Part shown: positions 33,035 to 43,784 of the stretch, in pieces
How the letters are laid out: every line of letters starts with the position of its first letter
Position numbering within the stretch: position 1 is the first letter of the stretch
Assembly (NCBI GenBank): GCA_039090855.1
Contig: CM077012.1
Coordinates: 140,836,541 to 140,900,540 of the forward strand
From: Macrothele yani
Lineage: Eukaryota; Arthropoda; Arachnida; Araneae; Macrothelidae
Direction: 5' to 3'
DNA: 64,000 nt
Translations under genes and position numbers: made by a program
Notes under the pieces: generated by a model
Seen by the model: only the letters and a program-made list of their open reading frames with translations
The model's database searches: none
Told to the model about the DNA's origin: nothing

Positions 33035-33192
33035 CTATATCCCAGGAAAAATCACTTATCTCGCTATATCCCAAGAAATCCTAAATCACAATATCCACAT
33101 GTATCCCAGGAAAATTCACTTATCTCTATCCACATATATCCCAGGAAAAATCACTTATGTCTATCCACATATATCCCAGGAAAAATCACTAG
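33035..33192 (+). repeat. Tandem minisatellite, unit about 36 bp
   Basis: TATCCCAGGAAAAATCACTT recurs four times (about 33038, 33101, 33139 and 33175). The copies are separated by ATCTCTATCCACATA-like filler, with one variant copy between the first two. Confidence 0.9.
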
Positions 33193-36100
33193 CAAGGAAA
33201 TTCTTCTGCACCATGGCAATGCGCAGGTCCACTGCAGACAATAACACTGACCATTTACATAACCCACTAAATATTTTCACCTTTTTGAAAATTAAAATTA
33301 CATTTAGACTTTTAACCTTATAGTAAAAACAAGAAAATTTAGGCCAAAGAAAAGAACAATTAATACTGGAACTGGTGAGCAAAAGTGTGTCTTCTCAACC
33401 CATGATGTTCATTATTTTTGCGAAAATACTAAACTTGAGAACCCAAATACCTCAACTTTTATTTTGCACATATCGCATCCTGGTGAAAATTCCCTACTCA
33501 GAGCCCTCTGCCCTAGGACAAGTTCCCTGCTTGCCCTAAGATCACCCCTTTCCAATGGGAGATTAACACTCATCTGGAGCATGTAAAATACTGGTCCTCA
33601 AATAACACACCTACCATCTTAATTTCGACACTCAACACTCCAAGAATGTAAACAGCACTTTAGGTTTCCAATTTCATCACACTATAATATGTTCCCAAAA
33701 TCCCAATATAAATCATCCCATAATTTATCTTCACTCATAAAAAAAAATAACTCAACGCTGTAAAAGGCTAGAGAAAAATGTTTACAATTATTTTATCACC
33801 CACGGCATCACAATAACACTGCTTTTTAATTATCGCATGCCCAACTAAACTATTATCGATGCACCAAAATTTACTGTGCTCAAACATTAAACCAAATTTT
33901 TCCGATACATCAAAATTTACTGGCCTGGGAAGTTGCTAAAATACCAGACATGACAACACAAAAAAACGATAAATGAAAGCATTTTCAACTCCCCTCTCTT
34001 TTTTTCTGAACTCATACCTGAGGAACTAATAAATCTTAATTTTGAAAACTGAACGACAACAATATGGGGACATCTGTCCCACATCCAGCTAACCTCAAAA
34101 AAAAAAGAAAATTTCTTCTTTTTTTTTTTTTCGCAGAACTATAAATTTGATTTCACACTGCTGACCCACTCGTTCAACAATTCCGCAGCGGTCACAACAT
34201 TATACAAAAAAAATCGAGAAAGAATTTACCTTCTGGGCTGGGCATGAACAACTCTTATTTCAAATAAAAAAAAATCTTCTCGTCCCACTGTCACTGTTGA
34301 TCCTCTCTTCGCCTCCAACAATGTCTTTCTCTTTCTTTTTGGACACAATGTGCCCGAGCACTTCACCTGAACACAGGGAAAACAAAAGACATCCCGAAGC
34401 TGGTGATGATGGACCCTCTCAGAGGGAGTAATTCTCCCTTGTCCTTTTCGATGCCCCTGGCTCTACTGTGGTAGGAATTTGGTCGGCTGCATTGGAAGGT
34501 AGACGGCATCACCACGGAGGTTCTTCTCTCTTTATCCATCAGCTCTCACGAGAATGCTTAGGAGTGCATCGGTGATCATCTTTCGCGGCGCCCCGAGGAG
34601 GTCTCGTCCTACGGTGGTCCTGTCCTTTCTTCATAATTTCTTCCACCTCTTTTCATTTGGTGGAATCAGTGAGCAATTCATCGCAAGCCCTGAGCTCCTT
34701 TTAATTTTTTCCATGTAACCAACCATGAACCGGACAAGTCCCCACGCTAGAAGACCGTCGCTACTAGGCTCCTTTAAGCATTTTACCTCGATGTCAAATC
34801 ATGGTGGTCAGCAAATGCTCTCCCCACCAAAAGGCGAGGAGAGACTCGGCTGTCCCCTCTTTCTCCCGGCCAGCCAGAGGACAAGAACAAAAGTGACTGA
34901 GGCAAGCGTCTCAAAGTGTCAAAGAAGTCTCGCGTGTTGGAAAAAATGCTGACCCCTGATTGGCTGACCTTTTGCATGGCAACAGCGGAATTTCTCCCAC
35001 GCCTCGAGTGACCCCCGACCTTCACTCAGGCATCGTTGCAGCGTCCAACACTCTCCACGAAAAAAAAATGTTACTAGGCACGTGCATCCTCTGGTCGGCC
35101 AGGGGAAGATGAACTTGATCTTCACACGTAGGGACCAAGCCTCTTGACCCTGAGGTCTAAAAATAGATTCTGTTGCTGAATTCCTTACCCAAAAGACGAA
35201 AAGATGTTGCACTTTTGGGCGACTTTTCTCGACGTTTGGAAACGAGGAACGAAAAATGGCGAATTCTTGCTTTGCAGAAAATCACTAATTTTAATTTTCT
35301 TTTTCTCTCGTTCCGTGATGTTAAACTAAAATTAATTTTGATTCTCTGAGCTGCACAACTACTCGCCTTTTCCTATCGCGATAAAAGAACAGATAAAGTA
35401 ATTATTTTCAAAACCCCAAAGTCAGTTAAATCAAATATTATTCTCTTTTTCTTTATTTTTTTTTAATTAACATGAAATTTTGTTTTCCTGGTTGTGATTA
35501 AGACAAGCGAATTTTGCGCATGAATTCCCCTGCCTTTCAACCAGGAATTTTCTTCTAACGTATGTCATGGGAGAAACTTTTTGCATTAATTAATCTCCGA
35601 TAAACCAACAGAAAGATTGATCAGGTCTTTCCGAAATTCACCAGAGGTTAAAATTTTCGCCATGACACAGCTCAACCGATTATGGCGTGTGTGTGGGGTC
35701 TAAGTCACCCTTCAACTCGTACGAATGGCGCTGCGAGCGGGTTGGTCTGCAAGCATTGTCAAGTTGAATGTGGCACCACAGAAAATGGGCCATTATTTTC
35801 TGAACGATCTGATATTTATTTAGAGGATTTTAGGAAAGCTATATCTGTCCCCAGGTCTTAAGCAACCCTCAGAAGTAGGAAGCTAAGAGATTTGGGCTAG
35901 AGTGTCCGACAGAAAAGTCACACGGAAGAGAGGTAGAAAGGGGGAAGACGACGCCCTTATTTATAACCTATTTATAGAGGTTGAAGTGAGGCCAGTACCT
36001 GGGTTCCGACGGCTTAACGTGCCCATACAACGCGCGGCGGATATTTAGTGGTTTAAGCGTTCATACCTGCCTGGGATCGATCCTTAGACTTTCCCCGTAG

Positions 36101-36717
36101 CACTCACGAACGCTGACCACTATGCCATGCGCTGCACATGAAAACAGAGGATAATCTCCACCCCTATTTTAAACTCTGCTGATGCTATTCGCTCATGGAA
36201 TAGCCCGTTGAAAGGACGGAGAAAGTCTATTTGAAAACTCGTTTCTTGAGCATTTCTTTCCTCATTGCTTTTCTATGAAAATTCTTTAACTAGCACACAA
36301 GGATTTCTTTAGGCTGTTACAAATTTCGAACTGCATGCCACCATTTCCATTCCAGAACAGTTCGCAGCAGCTTTTTTCTCCCTCGTTAAATCCAGGGATT
36401 GTATTATAATTTTATTCGTTACAAACGACTAAATTAACTTTCAATTAACATTATATTAAACAAAAGTTCCTGATTTGCTCTTCAAATCCGATATCTCGCT
36501 AAATACATGCTTGTTATAAGCGGGCTCTACTGCAAAGCTTTTTATTAAGTCTCATTTTTAACGTACAGCCATGAGCACCCACGATATTTGTCCAACAAGT
36601 AATTACATAAATCGAACTTCAAAACGCTACACAATGTAAAATGACATTTACAAATATGCATGTGTATGCCGCATTCGGGGAAGTTCAGATTACAGGTATG
36701 CCTTGAATTCATGTATT
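33193..36717. other. Long unassigned stretch
   Basis: I can support no gene or mobile-element call here. Overlapping open frames at 34725-35212 on both strands lie in a GC-richer island, but none resembles a known protein. A T-run occurs at 34121-34132 and A-runs at 34100-34110 and 35058-35066. A transcript without long frames or a large old retroelement are both possible. Confidence 0.35.
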
Positions 36718-36937
36718 GTTTGTTTTGTTATTGGAGGTTTAACGACCACCGTGAGCAACTCAATGGGCTATAAGCAGTCGCCCTTCCCTAATTTAGGGTC
36801 ACTGGTTCCAGGGAAGGGAGAGAGCCAGTGCCGTAAGACAAACACAAGATCCATGCCTCACCGGGATTCGAACCCGGACCCCTTACGGGCGAATGATCAG
36901 AGGCCAGCGCCTTAGACCACTGCGCCACCGGGGCGGC
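36718..36937 (-). repeat. tRNA-derived SINE with exact target duplication
   Basis: A well-preserved SINE copy. The body starts TTGGAGGTTTAACGACCACC, the inverted B box is GATTCGAACCC (about 36867) and the head ends GCCACCGGGGCGGC. It is flanked by the exact 12-bp direct repeat AATTCATGTATT at 36706-36717 and 36938-36949, proving retroposition. A GATTCGAACCCGGACC-type B region indicates the younger subfamily. Confidence 0.95.
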
Positions 36938-36949
36938 AATTCATGTATT

Positions 36950-38090
36950 CAACAACTTATATATGCATTTTTAAAAATTTTACTTTGCTGTCATTGAAAA
37001 ACGTATTGCTCAAATCTGATTGGAAATAATTATTTTACCGTCAAAAATATTATTAGAAGTCGACAAGTTAATATTTTTTTAGAGCCAGGGCTGCAGAAGC
37101 TAAAGAAGAAAGCTAATTTTCCAGTTCTGTTTTTCACATTTTTACATGACGCAAAAGAAATTTCACTTGCCAGTAAGACCTGCTTGCTGTGCCGTCAACA
37201 GATGGCGTTTTGTCTTGGAGATGCAAACATTAATAGCAATTGACCATGATGCCCGAAGAGGCAGAAACTTGGCGGTTTATTTTGGGTCGGGGTGAATCCA
37301 ATTATTCTGTTGTGAGTGCGCATGGAATTCAGAATTGGATGTTACTGTTTCTTCACCAATGAATGCAATCCATTATGAACGGATTTCCATCCCCGAGCAA
37401 GAACCATCTCAGAATGTTAAGCACTCAGGAGTGTTGGGTCTCCTAATTCACCATGACTATTATTACTCGACCTCTTCCATGTTCCTCCTCTGCCACATTT
37501 TTATTGTATTCTCGGCCTAGTTCTTGATGAGTTCATTCGATGTCAAACAATGTCATGATGTAATCGTTCGTATGGAATTTTGTTTTTCGGTCCAGCTCCT
37601 GTTGTTCCGTCAGTCAATAGTCATGGATAGGTATAAATAAACGCTTTCAAACTGAACTGATCGAATATTTCTGATAAATGCAATTTTTTCTGATTGTGGA
37701 AAAATAAATGAATGAATGCCGGAATTTAGTTTTTTTATTGCTTTCAAGTCAACTTTATTTATTTCTATACACCATTACGAGATTACAGTCTTGGACCACT
37801 TCTCATCATTGTTAAACAGAAGTGGAAACGAAAAATGTAATGCAAGTAATGTATTTGATGAAGCGCGTACTTAAAAAAGAAAAGAGAAAAAAATCTGACT
37901 TTTTAAAGTGTAACTCCGTTTTTAAAAATCACTGAAAAACTGTCTCCAGGTAGAAGTTTAATTCACACATGATGAAGTATTAAAGTGTTCCGTTCACATG
38001 ATAAAGAGGAAGAGGGTTACCATATCGAATTTTGTACTTTTCAGTTTGGAAACGATCCTCAATTCCAATGCAAACGCTTTTTTTCGCTTA
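36950..38090. other. AT-rich spacer
   Basis: No gene or element recognised. Short open frames only. Confidence 0.4.
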
Positions 38091-38289
38091 AAGGTTTGAC
38101 GGCCACCATGAGCAGCACTGTAAGCTATAAGTAGTGGCTCGTTCCTAATTTGAAGTCACCCGCTCCAGGAAAGAAGAGCGCCAGCACCGTAAGACAAACG
38201 CACAACCCATATTCATATAGACTCGAACCCGATCTCAACTCTGGCCAATGACAAGAAGCCAAGACCTCAGGCCACTCGACAATCAGGGC
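38091..38289 (-). repeat. tRNA-derived SINE, old copy
   Basis: A diverged SINE copy. The body holds GGTTTGACGGCCACCATGAG and TCGTTCCTAATTTGAAGTCA; the inverted B-box region is ACTCGAACCCG. It shares CGTTCCTAATTTGA with the 41401 copy, suggesting an older subfamily. Confidence 0.75.
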
Positions 38290-38417
38290 TGCGTTTCAAC
38301 ATTTTACAACTGTCATGGGCAACTCTTAGGGCTACGCGTATAAGCAATCGTCCGGTTATAATGAATACAACTTCTTCTACTAAGCTTCTTCTAATGCTTG
38401 TTGTTTTGTTAATTATA

Positions 38418-38555
38418 TCATGAATAAACTTTCCTGCTAGTAGTGTAGTAATAATAATGAACAAGATTTTAACTGCTAGTAATGTTGTAGTAGTAATTAA
38501 GATGAATAAAGTCTTATGCTGGTTGTTAATAATAACAACTAATGAAATAAACCTA
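38418..38555. repeat. Imperfect tandem repeat, unit about 46 bp
   Basis: Three copies of a unit containing AATGAACAAGATTTTAACTG-like or GAATAAACTTTCCTGCTAG-like sequence followed by TAGTAATAATAA-like filler. Confidence 0.6.
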
Positions 38556-38689
38556 ACAGCCAGACAGAGATCTGACAAAACTATGAACTGAGAAAAACGT
38601 ACTTACAACACAAGCTTTATTCAGAGAAAGTCCTGGTATCCTCCAACATACAACGAAACTCTACTCACATAAACGAAGATCTCTTTACA

Positions 38690-38802
38690 CATAAAAGCTC
38701 TCTCACGTAACACAAACAAAAGCTCTCCTCCACATAAACAAACGCTATCTGGCACATAAGCAACAGCTCTCCCTACGCACATCAACAAAAAGCTCTCCTA
38801 GG
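38690..38802. repeat. Tandem repeat, unit about 30 bp
   Basis: About four or five imperfect copies of a unit with AAAAGCTCTCC followed by ACATAAACAA, inside the candidate LTR. Confidence 0.65.
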
Positions 38803-39077
38803 TATCGTTGAACGCGCCTATTTATACTGGCTACCACCACGTCATGACTTACACTCATTGCCAGATCTCATTCAGCGGGAGAAATAACATCTCGTTCACT
38901 AAGAAGATAATTTACATAGTAAAATAAAATAACCAGAGATAGTAAAAATCAAAAGGAAAGTGAATCTAGAGTATACGTTACATCATCTCCCCCTTAATTT
39001 TTTTTTTTTTTTTTCGAAAAACCTATCAATTTTGGAGTGTAAGTCTTACACTTCGTTGATTGACGTTTATCGACCTC

Positions 39078-39458
39078 TATGTCGTGTGCGTCCTTCTGGC
39101 AGGTACGTCACATCTCCTGGTACGTTACATCATCTCCCCCTTATTTTTTATTTTTTTTTTTTTTTTTGAAGTGCTGGAGAAAGGATTCTCTTATTTTTCC
39201 TATCTCGCGGTGTGGAAAGAACATCACACCATTGCGAGATTTTGAACGGTCGGGTCATCCGGATAGTTCGGGCGCCATTATAACGAAGTAAATTTCTCCG
39301 TCATTTCTGTCCACGCCAGGATTCGAACCCGGATCCCCTCATTCCGGAATAAGTCACTCTACCAATTGAGCTACGCGGACGTTTTATTCTGATTCCTATC
39401 TGCCTTTATGTCGTGTGCGTCCTTCTGGCAGGTACGTCACATCTCCTGGTACGTTACA
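39078..39458. repeat. 52-bp direct repeat pair bracketing a tRNA-like SINE
   Basis: TATGTCGTGTGCGTCCTTCT and the following 32 bases are identical at about 39078-39129 and 39406-39457, ending CTGGTACGTTACA. Between them lies a tRNA-headed, T-tailed insertion. A polypurine-type segment (ATCTCCCCCTTA plus T-run) after the left copy repeats the one at 38983-39014. Confidence 0.8.
39144..39380 (-). repeat. Second tRNA-derived SINE family, minus strand
   Basis: Positions 39309-39380 on the minus strand form a 72-nt tRNA-like head. A 7-bp acceptor stem (GTCCGCG with CGTGGAC), a D arm with the A box AGCTCAATTGGTAGAG, and a T arm with the B box GGTTCGAATCC are clear. The anticodon arm is imperfect; an Arg-type CCG anticodon is possible. 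It continues without a boundary into about 140 bp of body and a T-run at 39150-39167, which is poly(A) on the coding strand. So it is a SINE and probably not a functional tRNA gene. Confidence 0.7.
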
Positions 39459-39460
39459 CG

Positions 39461-39604
39461 GTACTAATTTAGGACCACTGGTTCCATAAAACAGAGTCAG
39501 CGCGTAAGCACCCCACTCGTGCCTTACCCTAAACTCGAACCCTGGCCCATCTGGGACGAAAAGGCAGAAGCCAGTGCGTCAGACCATTAGGCCACCGGGA
39601 CAGC
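39461..39604 (-). repeat. tRNA-derived SINE, partial copy
   Basis: Recognisable segments are CTAATTTAGGACCACTGGTTC, CTCGAACCCTGG (inverted B box) and the head end GGCCACCGGGACAGC. The 3' third of the body is missing, since it starts immediately after the 52-bp repeat. Confidence 0.75.
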
Positions 39605-39699
39605 TGCCAGTTTTGCCTTTTTCAAACGCTTCTAAAGTCAATAAGAACATTGTTTTTGCACTTTAATTTTTTATTCTATTTTATTTCATCACTGCATTG

Positions 39700-41330
39700 C
39701 AATACGTTTTTAGCACGTCTTCTGTAAAGAAAAAAGAGATCGTGCTTATGTTGTCCTTTTGCCCATCAGTCAGTCTGTGAACACCGCATATCTGCAACTA
39801 TTAGTCAGATTTCAAAATTTTTTTGCGTTGGGAAGCCTGAAATGTGAGAATGATTATCTTTGCACACCTTCCGGTTTCTTTCTGATGACAAAATTTCACG
39901 GCTAGAGGGCGTAAATGTAGATAATATCGAATTCAAAATACATTTTATTCCATATACTTGCTTCTAAACATCAGACTAAAATTTTCTTTCCTCCCGATGC
40001 CATTTATATCGAAGACTGAGGTACAGTCTCTTTTTCAAGTAATGCATAGATTTTCCGCTAGGTGGCGTAACGGTAAATCACGCTTTCCCCGATCTCTGCT
40101 TCCAAAACTCCGATTTGAAAAATTCTTCCTGCATCGGATACAGCTCCTGATGGAAAATGTTTTGCATATAATTTCTAATTTTTGGTAAAAAATGGTTTGG
40201 CCACCAGAGGGCGTAAGTGTTTATTTTTACTTCTGATGTATTTGCAGCAAAATGAGCTTTTGAAAACTTGATTGAAAATATTCTTTCGTCGACCGATAAC
40301 CGATCACCTCGGAAAACCTTTTGAGAATACCTCTTGCTATAAATGGGCATGATTTTCCGCCAAGGGCGTAGATGTACATCTTATTTTTGCCGATATCTCT
40401 GCTTTTAAGAGTCAGATTGGAAAAATTCTTTTTTTGCTGGAGAGCGTTTCCGATGCAAAACGTTTCTCATTTAATTTGAACTTTTTTTAGCGCATAAGTG
40501 GGCCACTAGAGGGCGTAAGTTCAAGTTTCTGTTCACAGCAATATCTGCGGGACTAACAACGCGATTGAAAAAATTCTTTTTCGGTCAGATACTACTAACT
40601 GTGAAAACTATATTTTCTTTCCAAGATAATGTACAATTTCGCAGCTATAGGGAAAAAATGTTTAATCTGTTTTTCTCAATATCTCTGCTTCTAAATGTGC
40701 GAAAAAAAATCTTTTAACCGGATACCACTTAAATTGTGAAACACTTTAGGTTTGTATTTGAGGAGTTTTGTAGTACACAGCTATGTCGCTAGGTGGTGAT
40801 TATGTACTTTTGTTTGCAGCCGTATATCCGTTTCTAAAAAAACCCTATTGCGATTTTTTTTACAGTATGCCATTCGCTACAAAAAAGATGGCGAGCATTA
40901 TCCTTTTTAAATAATGCACAACTTCCCCGCTAGAGGACGTAAAGATCAAAACCTTTTTCTCTCTCTATTTCTGTTTCCAGGAGACGCATTTTAAAGAGTT
41001 TTTTTCTTAACATAGCTTCTGCCAAGAAGAATACTTTTCGTCTATTTGCAAGTTTTCCATAATGCAAAATTCTTCCACTAGAAGGCGTAGAATTATATCA
41101 CGTTTCCTTTCATGTTTCTTCTTTTAACTGTTCGATTTGAAAATCTCTTTGCCTCTGATACTTCCTTCTGCTATGAAAATTTTTTTGTGCGCCATTTGTT
41201 AGTTTTCGTAATATACTTTTTACCCGCTCGCGGAAGTAAGTAGCTGTTTCTATTCCTGGATGTGTTATTTACTGTAGAAATCTCGTTGGGGTTTTTTCTA
41301 ACCGGTTCCATTGAGATTGAATAACTTTGA
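39700..41330 (-). repeat. Type B tandem-repeat element, reversed, about ten units
   Basis: The mirror image of the block at 25235-26640. Landmarks such as ATCTCTGCTTCTAAA recur near 39793, 39955, 40092, 40245, 40392, 40545, 40683, 40828, 40972 and 41118, spaced 137-162 bp. CTAGAGGGCGTAA recurs in between. The terminal hairpin (AGCACGTCTTC/AAAGAAAAAAGAGATCGTGCT) lies at 39712-39748, followed by an imperfect version of the GTCCGTCTG motif. Array length and unit number match the 25 kb copy. Confidence 0.8.
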
Positions 41331-41400
41331 CAAATTTTATTTGTATCGCAAAGTATTCAAAAGACTAGCTTCATTACAACCGAAAATTCGGTGTCTATCT

Positions 41401-41560
41401 TTTTTAGTTTTAAGTGTTTAACTACCACCATGTGAGCAACAAGTTACGCTATAAACAGTAAGTCGTTCCTAATTTGAGGCCACCCGTTCGTGGAAAGGAG
41501 AACGCCCTGCACCCTAAGACAAACATACACCCCATACCTCATCCTTGACTCGAACCCGTG
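41401..41560 (-). repeat. tRNA-derived SINE, old copy
   Basis: A diverged copy with GTTTAACTACCACCATGTGAG, TCGTTCCTAATTTGAGGCCA and the inverted B-box region GACTCGAACCCG. The head is truncated near 41565. It groups with the 38091 copy. Confidence 0.72.
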
Positions 41561-41805
41561 CCCAATTGATGGATCCATATTTCTTCACCAGTGACGATTC
41601 ATTTCAAAAAGACTATCTTCGTCACCATAATGAACAGTGGCGACTAGTCTTATAAGAGCATCAGCATTTTGCTTTACTTACTATGTTTCAGGAAACGTTA
41701 TTAGATTAATGGAAAAAATTACAATTGAAAAACTTTTGAGTGAAAAAATTTCATTGCAAACATGTTGAATTTAACTTTATTTTAAATATACCAGACTTGA
41801 ATAAT

Positions 41806-42405
41806 CATGAAACGCATATATAACATATCAAATCAGTTTTATTTTTGTCAGCACAAAGATTCGCAAAGCTTTTGCGCTCCACTGGGAGGCTTTTTCAAGG
41901 CAATGGTAGACAAAAAATGCAGGGAATTGAAACACCTAAAGAACGAAGATGATTTTTGAAAATAACGTGGGTCCCATCACGTGCATATTACATGAATGTT
42001 TATCACGCAATTATACGGTGCGCCGTGATGTGTCTCCATCTTTTAATAACGCATGCCAAACCATTGGTAGTTCAGTAGAGACACGATATTATATAGGCTT
42101 GCAATGATATAGTCTCTACTGAACTACCAATGGTTTGGCATGCGTTATTAAAAGATAAAAATACATCACGGCGTACCGTATAATTGCTTGATAAAAATTC
42201 ATGTATTAATAATATGATCGTGATGTCACCCAAGTTATTTTCAAAAATCATCTTTGTTTCTTACGTGTTCCAATTCCCTGCATTTTTATGTCTACCATTG
42301 CCTTGAAAAAGCCTCGCAGTGAAGTGCGAAAGCTTGGAGAATCTTTGTGCTGACTACACTGCAAAAATAAATGGATTTAATATGCTATATACGTTTCATT
42401 ATGTT
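41806..42405. mobile_element. Large foldback element (palindrome about 600 bp)
   Basis: Two arms of about 280-290 nt, 41806-42082 and 42112-42405, are inverted copies around a 29-nt centre. The outer part contains CAAAGATTCGCAAAGCTTTTG and GGGAGGCTTTTTCAAGGCAA, shared with the compact foldback at 24546-24694. The inner part contains CATGCCAAACCATTGGTAGT and its inverse. Arms differ at scattered positions, so the palindrome is not a fresh assembly artefact. It has no coding potential. The structure fits a foldback MITE. Confidence 0.87.
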
Positions 42406-43013
42406 GAATTTATATGTTATTATGTGGTCTGAAAAACATCACTACGCAAGTGAAAACACCTTACATTTTCATACACAGCTGATGTACAACCTTGAATTCT
42501 ATCTCCCTTAAGCACAATATCGTGCTGCTGTGGCTCAGGAGTATTTGAGCACCCGCAGTTAATCACTCGGCTGGTAGCTAACGGGCGCTTGGTAGAAAAG
42601 CATCAGAGCACACTTCCACTATGCCCCTTCCTGTGTTGTTACCAGGGGAAAAACACAAACTCTGTTGCTCTGGCGTTAGTTACTGGATTATTTTACGGCC
42701 ATTATTTTGTTTTATCGGTGGAACAGTGTCTGATGACTTAATGTACTTATATAAAGAATGAAATGCAAGCTAAATGTTTCTTATCTTAATCGTGAGTACT
42801 GTTGATTATTTTCTGAAACATGCGTTCTCGTATTCATTGGAACAGAAATTGGAAATTAAAAGACCGGGTAGATCTAAGTCCGATCTTAAATTACAGCAAA
42901 CATTTCAAGATAAAAAAAAAAGTACTGGGTGAATCAGGAAGTTCAATTTCGAAACAAATGTAAATCGATATATGAGAATCATGAAATAAATACGGGATTA
43001 CACCATATAATAC
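42406..43013. other. Spacer
   Basis: No gene or element recognised; composition is ordinary. Confidence 0.4.
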
Positions 43014-43100
43014 AAATTTTGAAGATGGCAATCCGATTTTTGGTGTAAATGTGACAAGGATGGTTAGTCAGATAATATCCGAAAACTTGAAAATTTCATC

Positions 43101-43174
43101 GTCCTGGAGCGGGACTCGAACCAACATCTCCCAGATAGCGCCCGGGTATGCTAACCACAACACCACCCAGAACG
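43101..43174 (-). tRNA. tRNA-like sequence in left palindrome arm
   Basis: On the minus strand the 7-bp acceptor stem, an A-box region GTTGTGGTTAGCATACC, an anticodon-type stem CCCGG/CTGGG and a T arm with GGTTCGAGTCCCG can be drawn. The anticodon loop lacks the usual T at position 33, and the sequence continues into repeated DNA. A tRNA-derived repeat is more likely than a working gene. Confidence 0.5.
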
Positions 43175-43353
43175 ACCAAGTGTCAAGTTTCCGATGAATT
43201 TGAATATAACCATCAGAGGATTCGCTAGTCGAAGCAACCGGCATTCATGTTTAGCGAATTTGGAGCTTAAGAATCATATCCCGTGATTTCCCGGAGGAGC
43301 AGATAAATCTGTGATGGTTATATTCAAATTAATCGGAAACTTGAGACTTAGTC

Positions 43354-43427
43354 GTTCTGGGTGGTGTAGTGTTTAGAATACCCGGGCGCTATATGGGAGA
43401 CGCGGAGTAGAGTCCCGCTCCAGGACG
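43354..43427 (+). tRNA. tRNA-like sequence in right palindrome arm
   Basis: The inverted partner of the previous feature. The acceptor ends GTTCTGG and CCAGGAC pair. The A-box region reads GTAGTGTTTAGAATACC and the B-box region AGTAGAGTCCCG, so both promoter boxes carry more changes than in the left arm. Probably a decayed copy. Confidence 0.45.
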
Positions 43428-43513
43428 ATGAAATTTTCAAGTTTTCGGATATTATCTGACTAACCATCCTTGTCACATTTACACCAAAAATCGGATTGTC
43501 ATCTTCAAAATTT

Positions 43514-43784
43514 GCGACATATAAGAGTTTAATGGCAGTGTCTTTTACATAAAAATATTGTACTTTGCTCCATATGTTTATTGTTTACAGGAAAAATGTC
43601 ATGGTCTACAACTGGTATGAAAGATATTCGACATTTTGCCGAAAAAAATATAGAAGCATTACGTGTCCTCTGCACAGAAGAATAATGTACAGATTTTGGC
43701 TACACTTGGTAGGGAAAACATTGTAGAATTACATCCAGATTCTAGCTATAGGGGGGGGGATAATTCAACAGTAAAACTCATTTA
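43514..43784. other. Spacer
   Basis: No recognised content; a G-run lies at 43752-43759. Confidence 0.3.

Larger units (their letters stand above)
38350..39016 (-). mobile_element. Candidate LTR of a retrotransposon, with polypurine tract
   Basis: Reading the minus strand, a purine tract (AATTAAGGGGGAGATGA, about 38998-38983) is followed at 38982 by TGTAACG, the TG start expected of an LTR. A TATAAATA box lies near 38827-38818. Downstream is AATAAA at 38621-38616, in the order promoter then polyadenylation signal. The far end and a primer-binding site were not identified. Tandem repeats fill the interior. This layout suggests a solo LTR of a Gypsy-like element, but no coding region was found. 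Confidence 0.4.
43014..43513. mobile_element. 500-bp palindrome holding two head-to-head tRNA-like sequences
   Basis: Arms 43014-43216 and 43313-43513 are inverted copies around a 96-nt spacer. Each arm includes a tRNA-like segment (minus 43101-43174, plus 43354-43427). Both arms extend beyond the tRNA-like part into shared sequence ending in CCGATTTTTGGTGTAAATGT, so whole SINE-like or tRNA-containing units are paired. The arms carry independent point differences, which argues against an assembly fold-back. Confidence 0.85.

Noticed and set aside
33035..33192. CRISPR-like spaced repeats
   Set aside because: Repeat and filler are both conserved and degenerate, and the genome is eukaryotic in character; this is an ordinary minisatellite.
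39309..39380. Functional tRNA gene on the minus strand
   Set aside because: The cloverleaf is mostly good, but the anticodon arm is poor and the sequence continues into a SINE body with poly(A).
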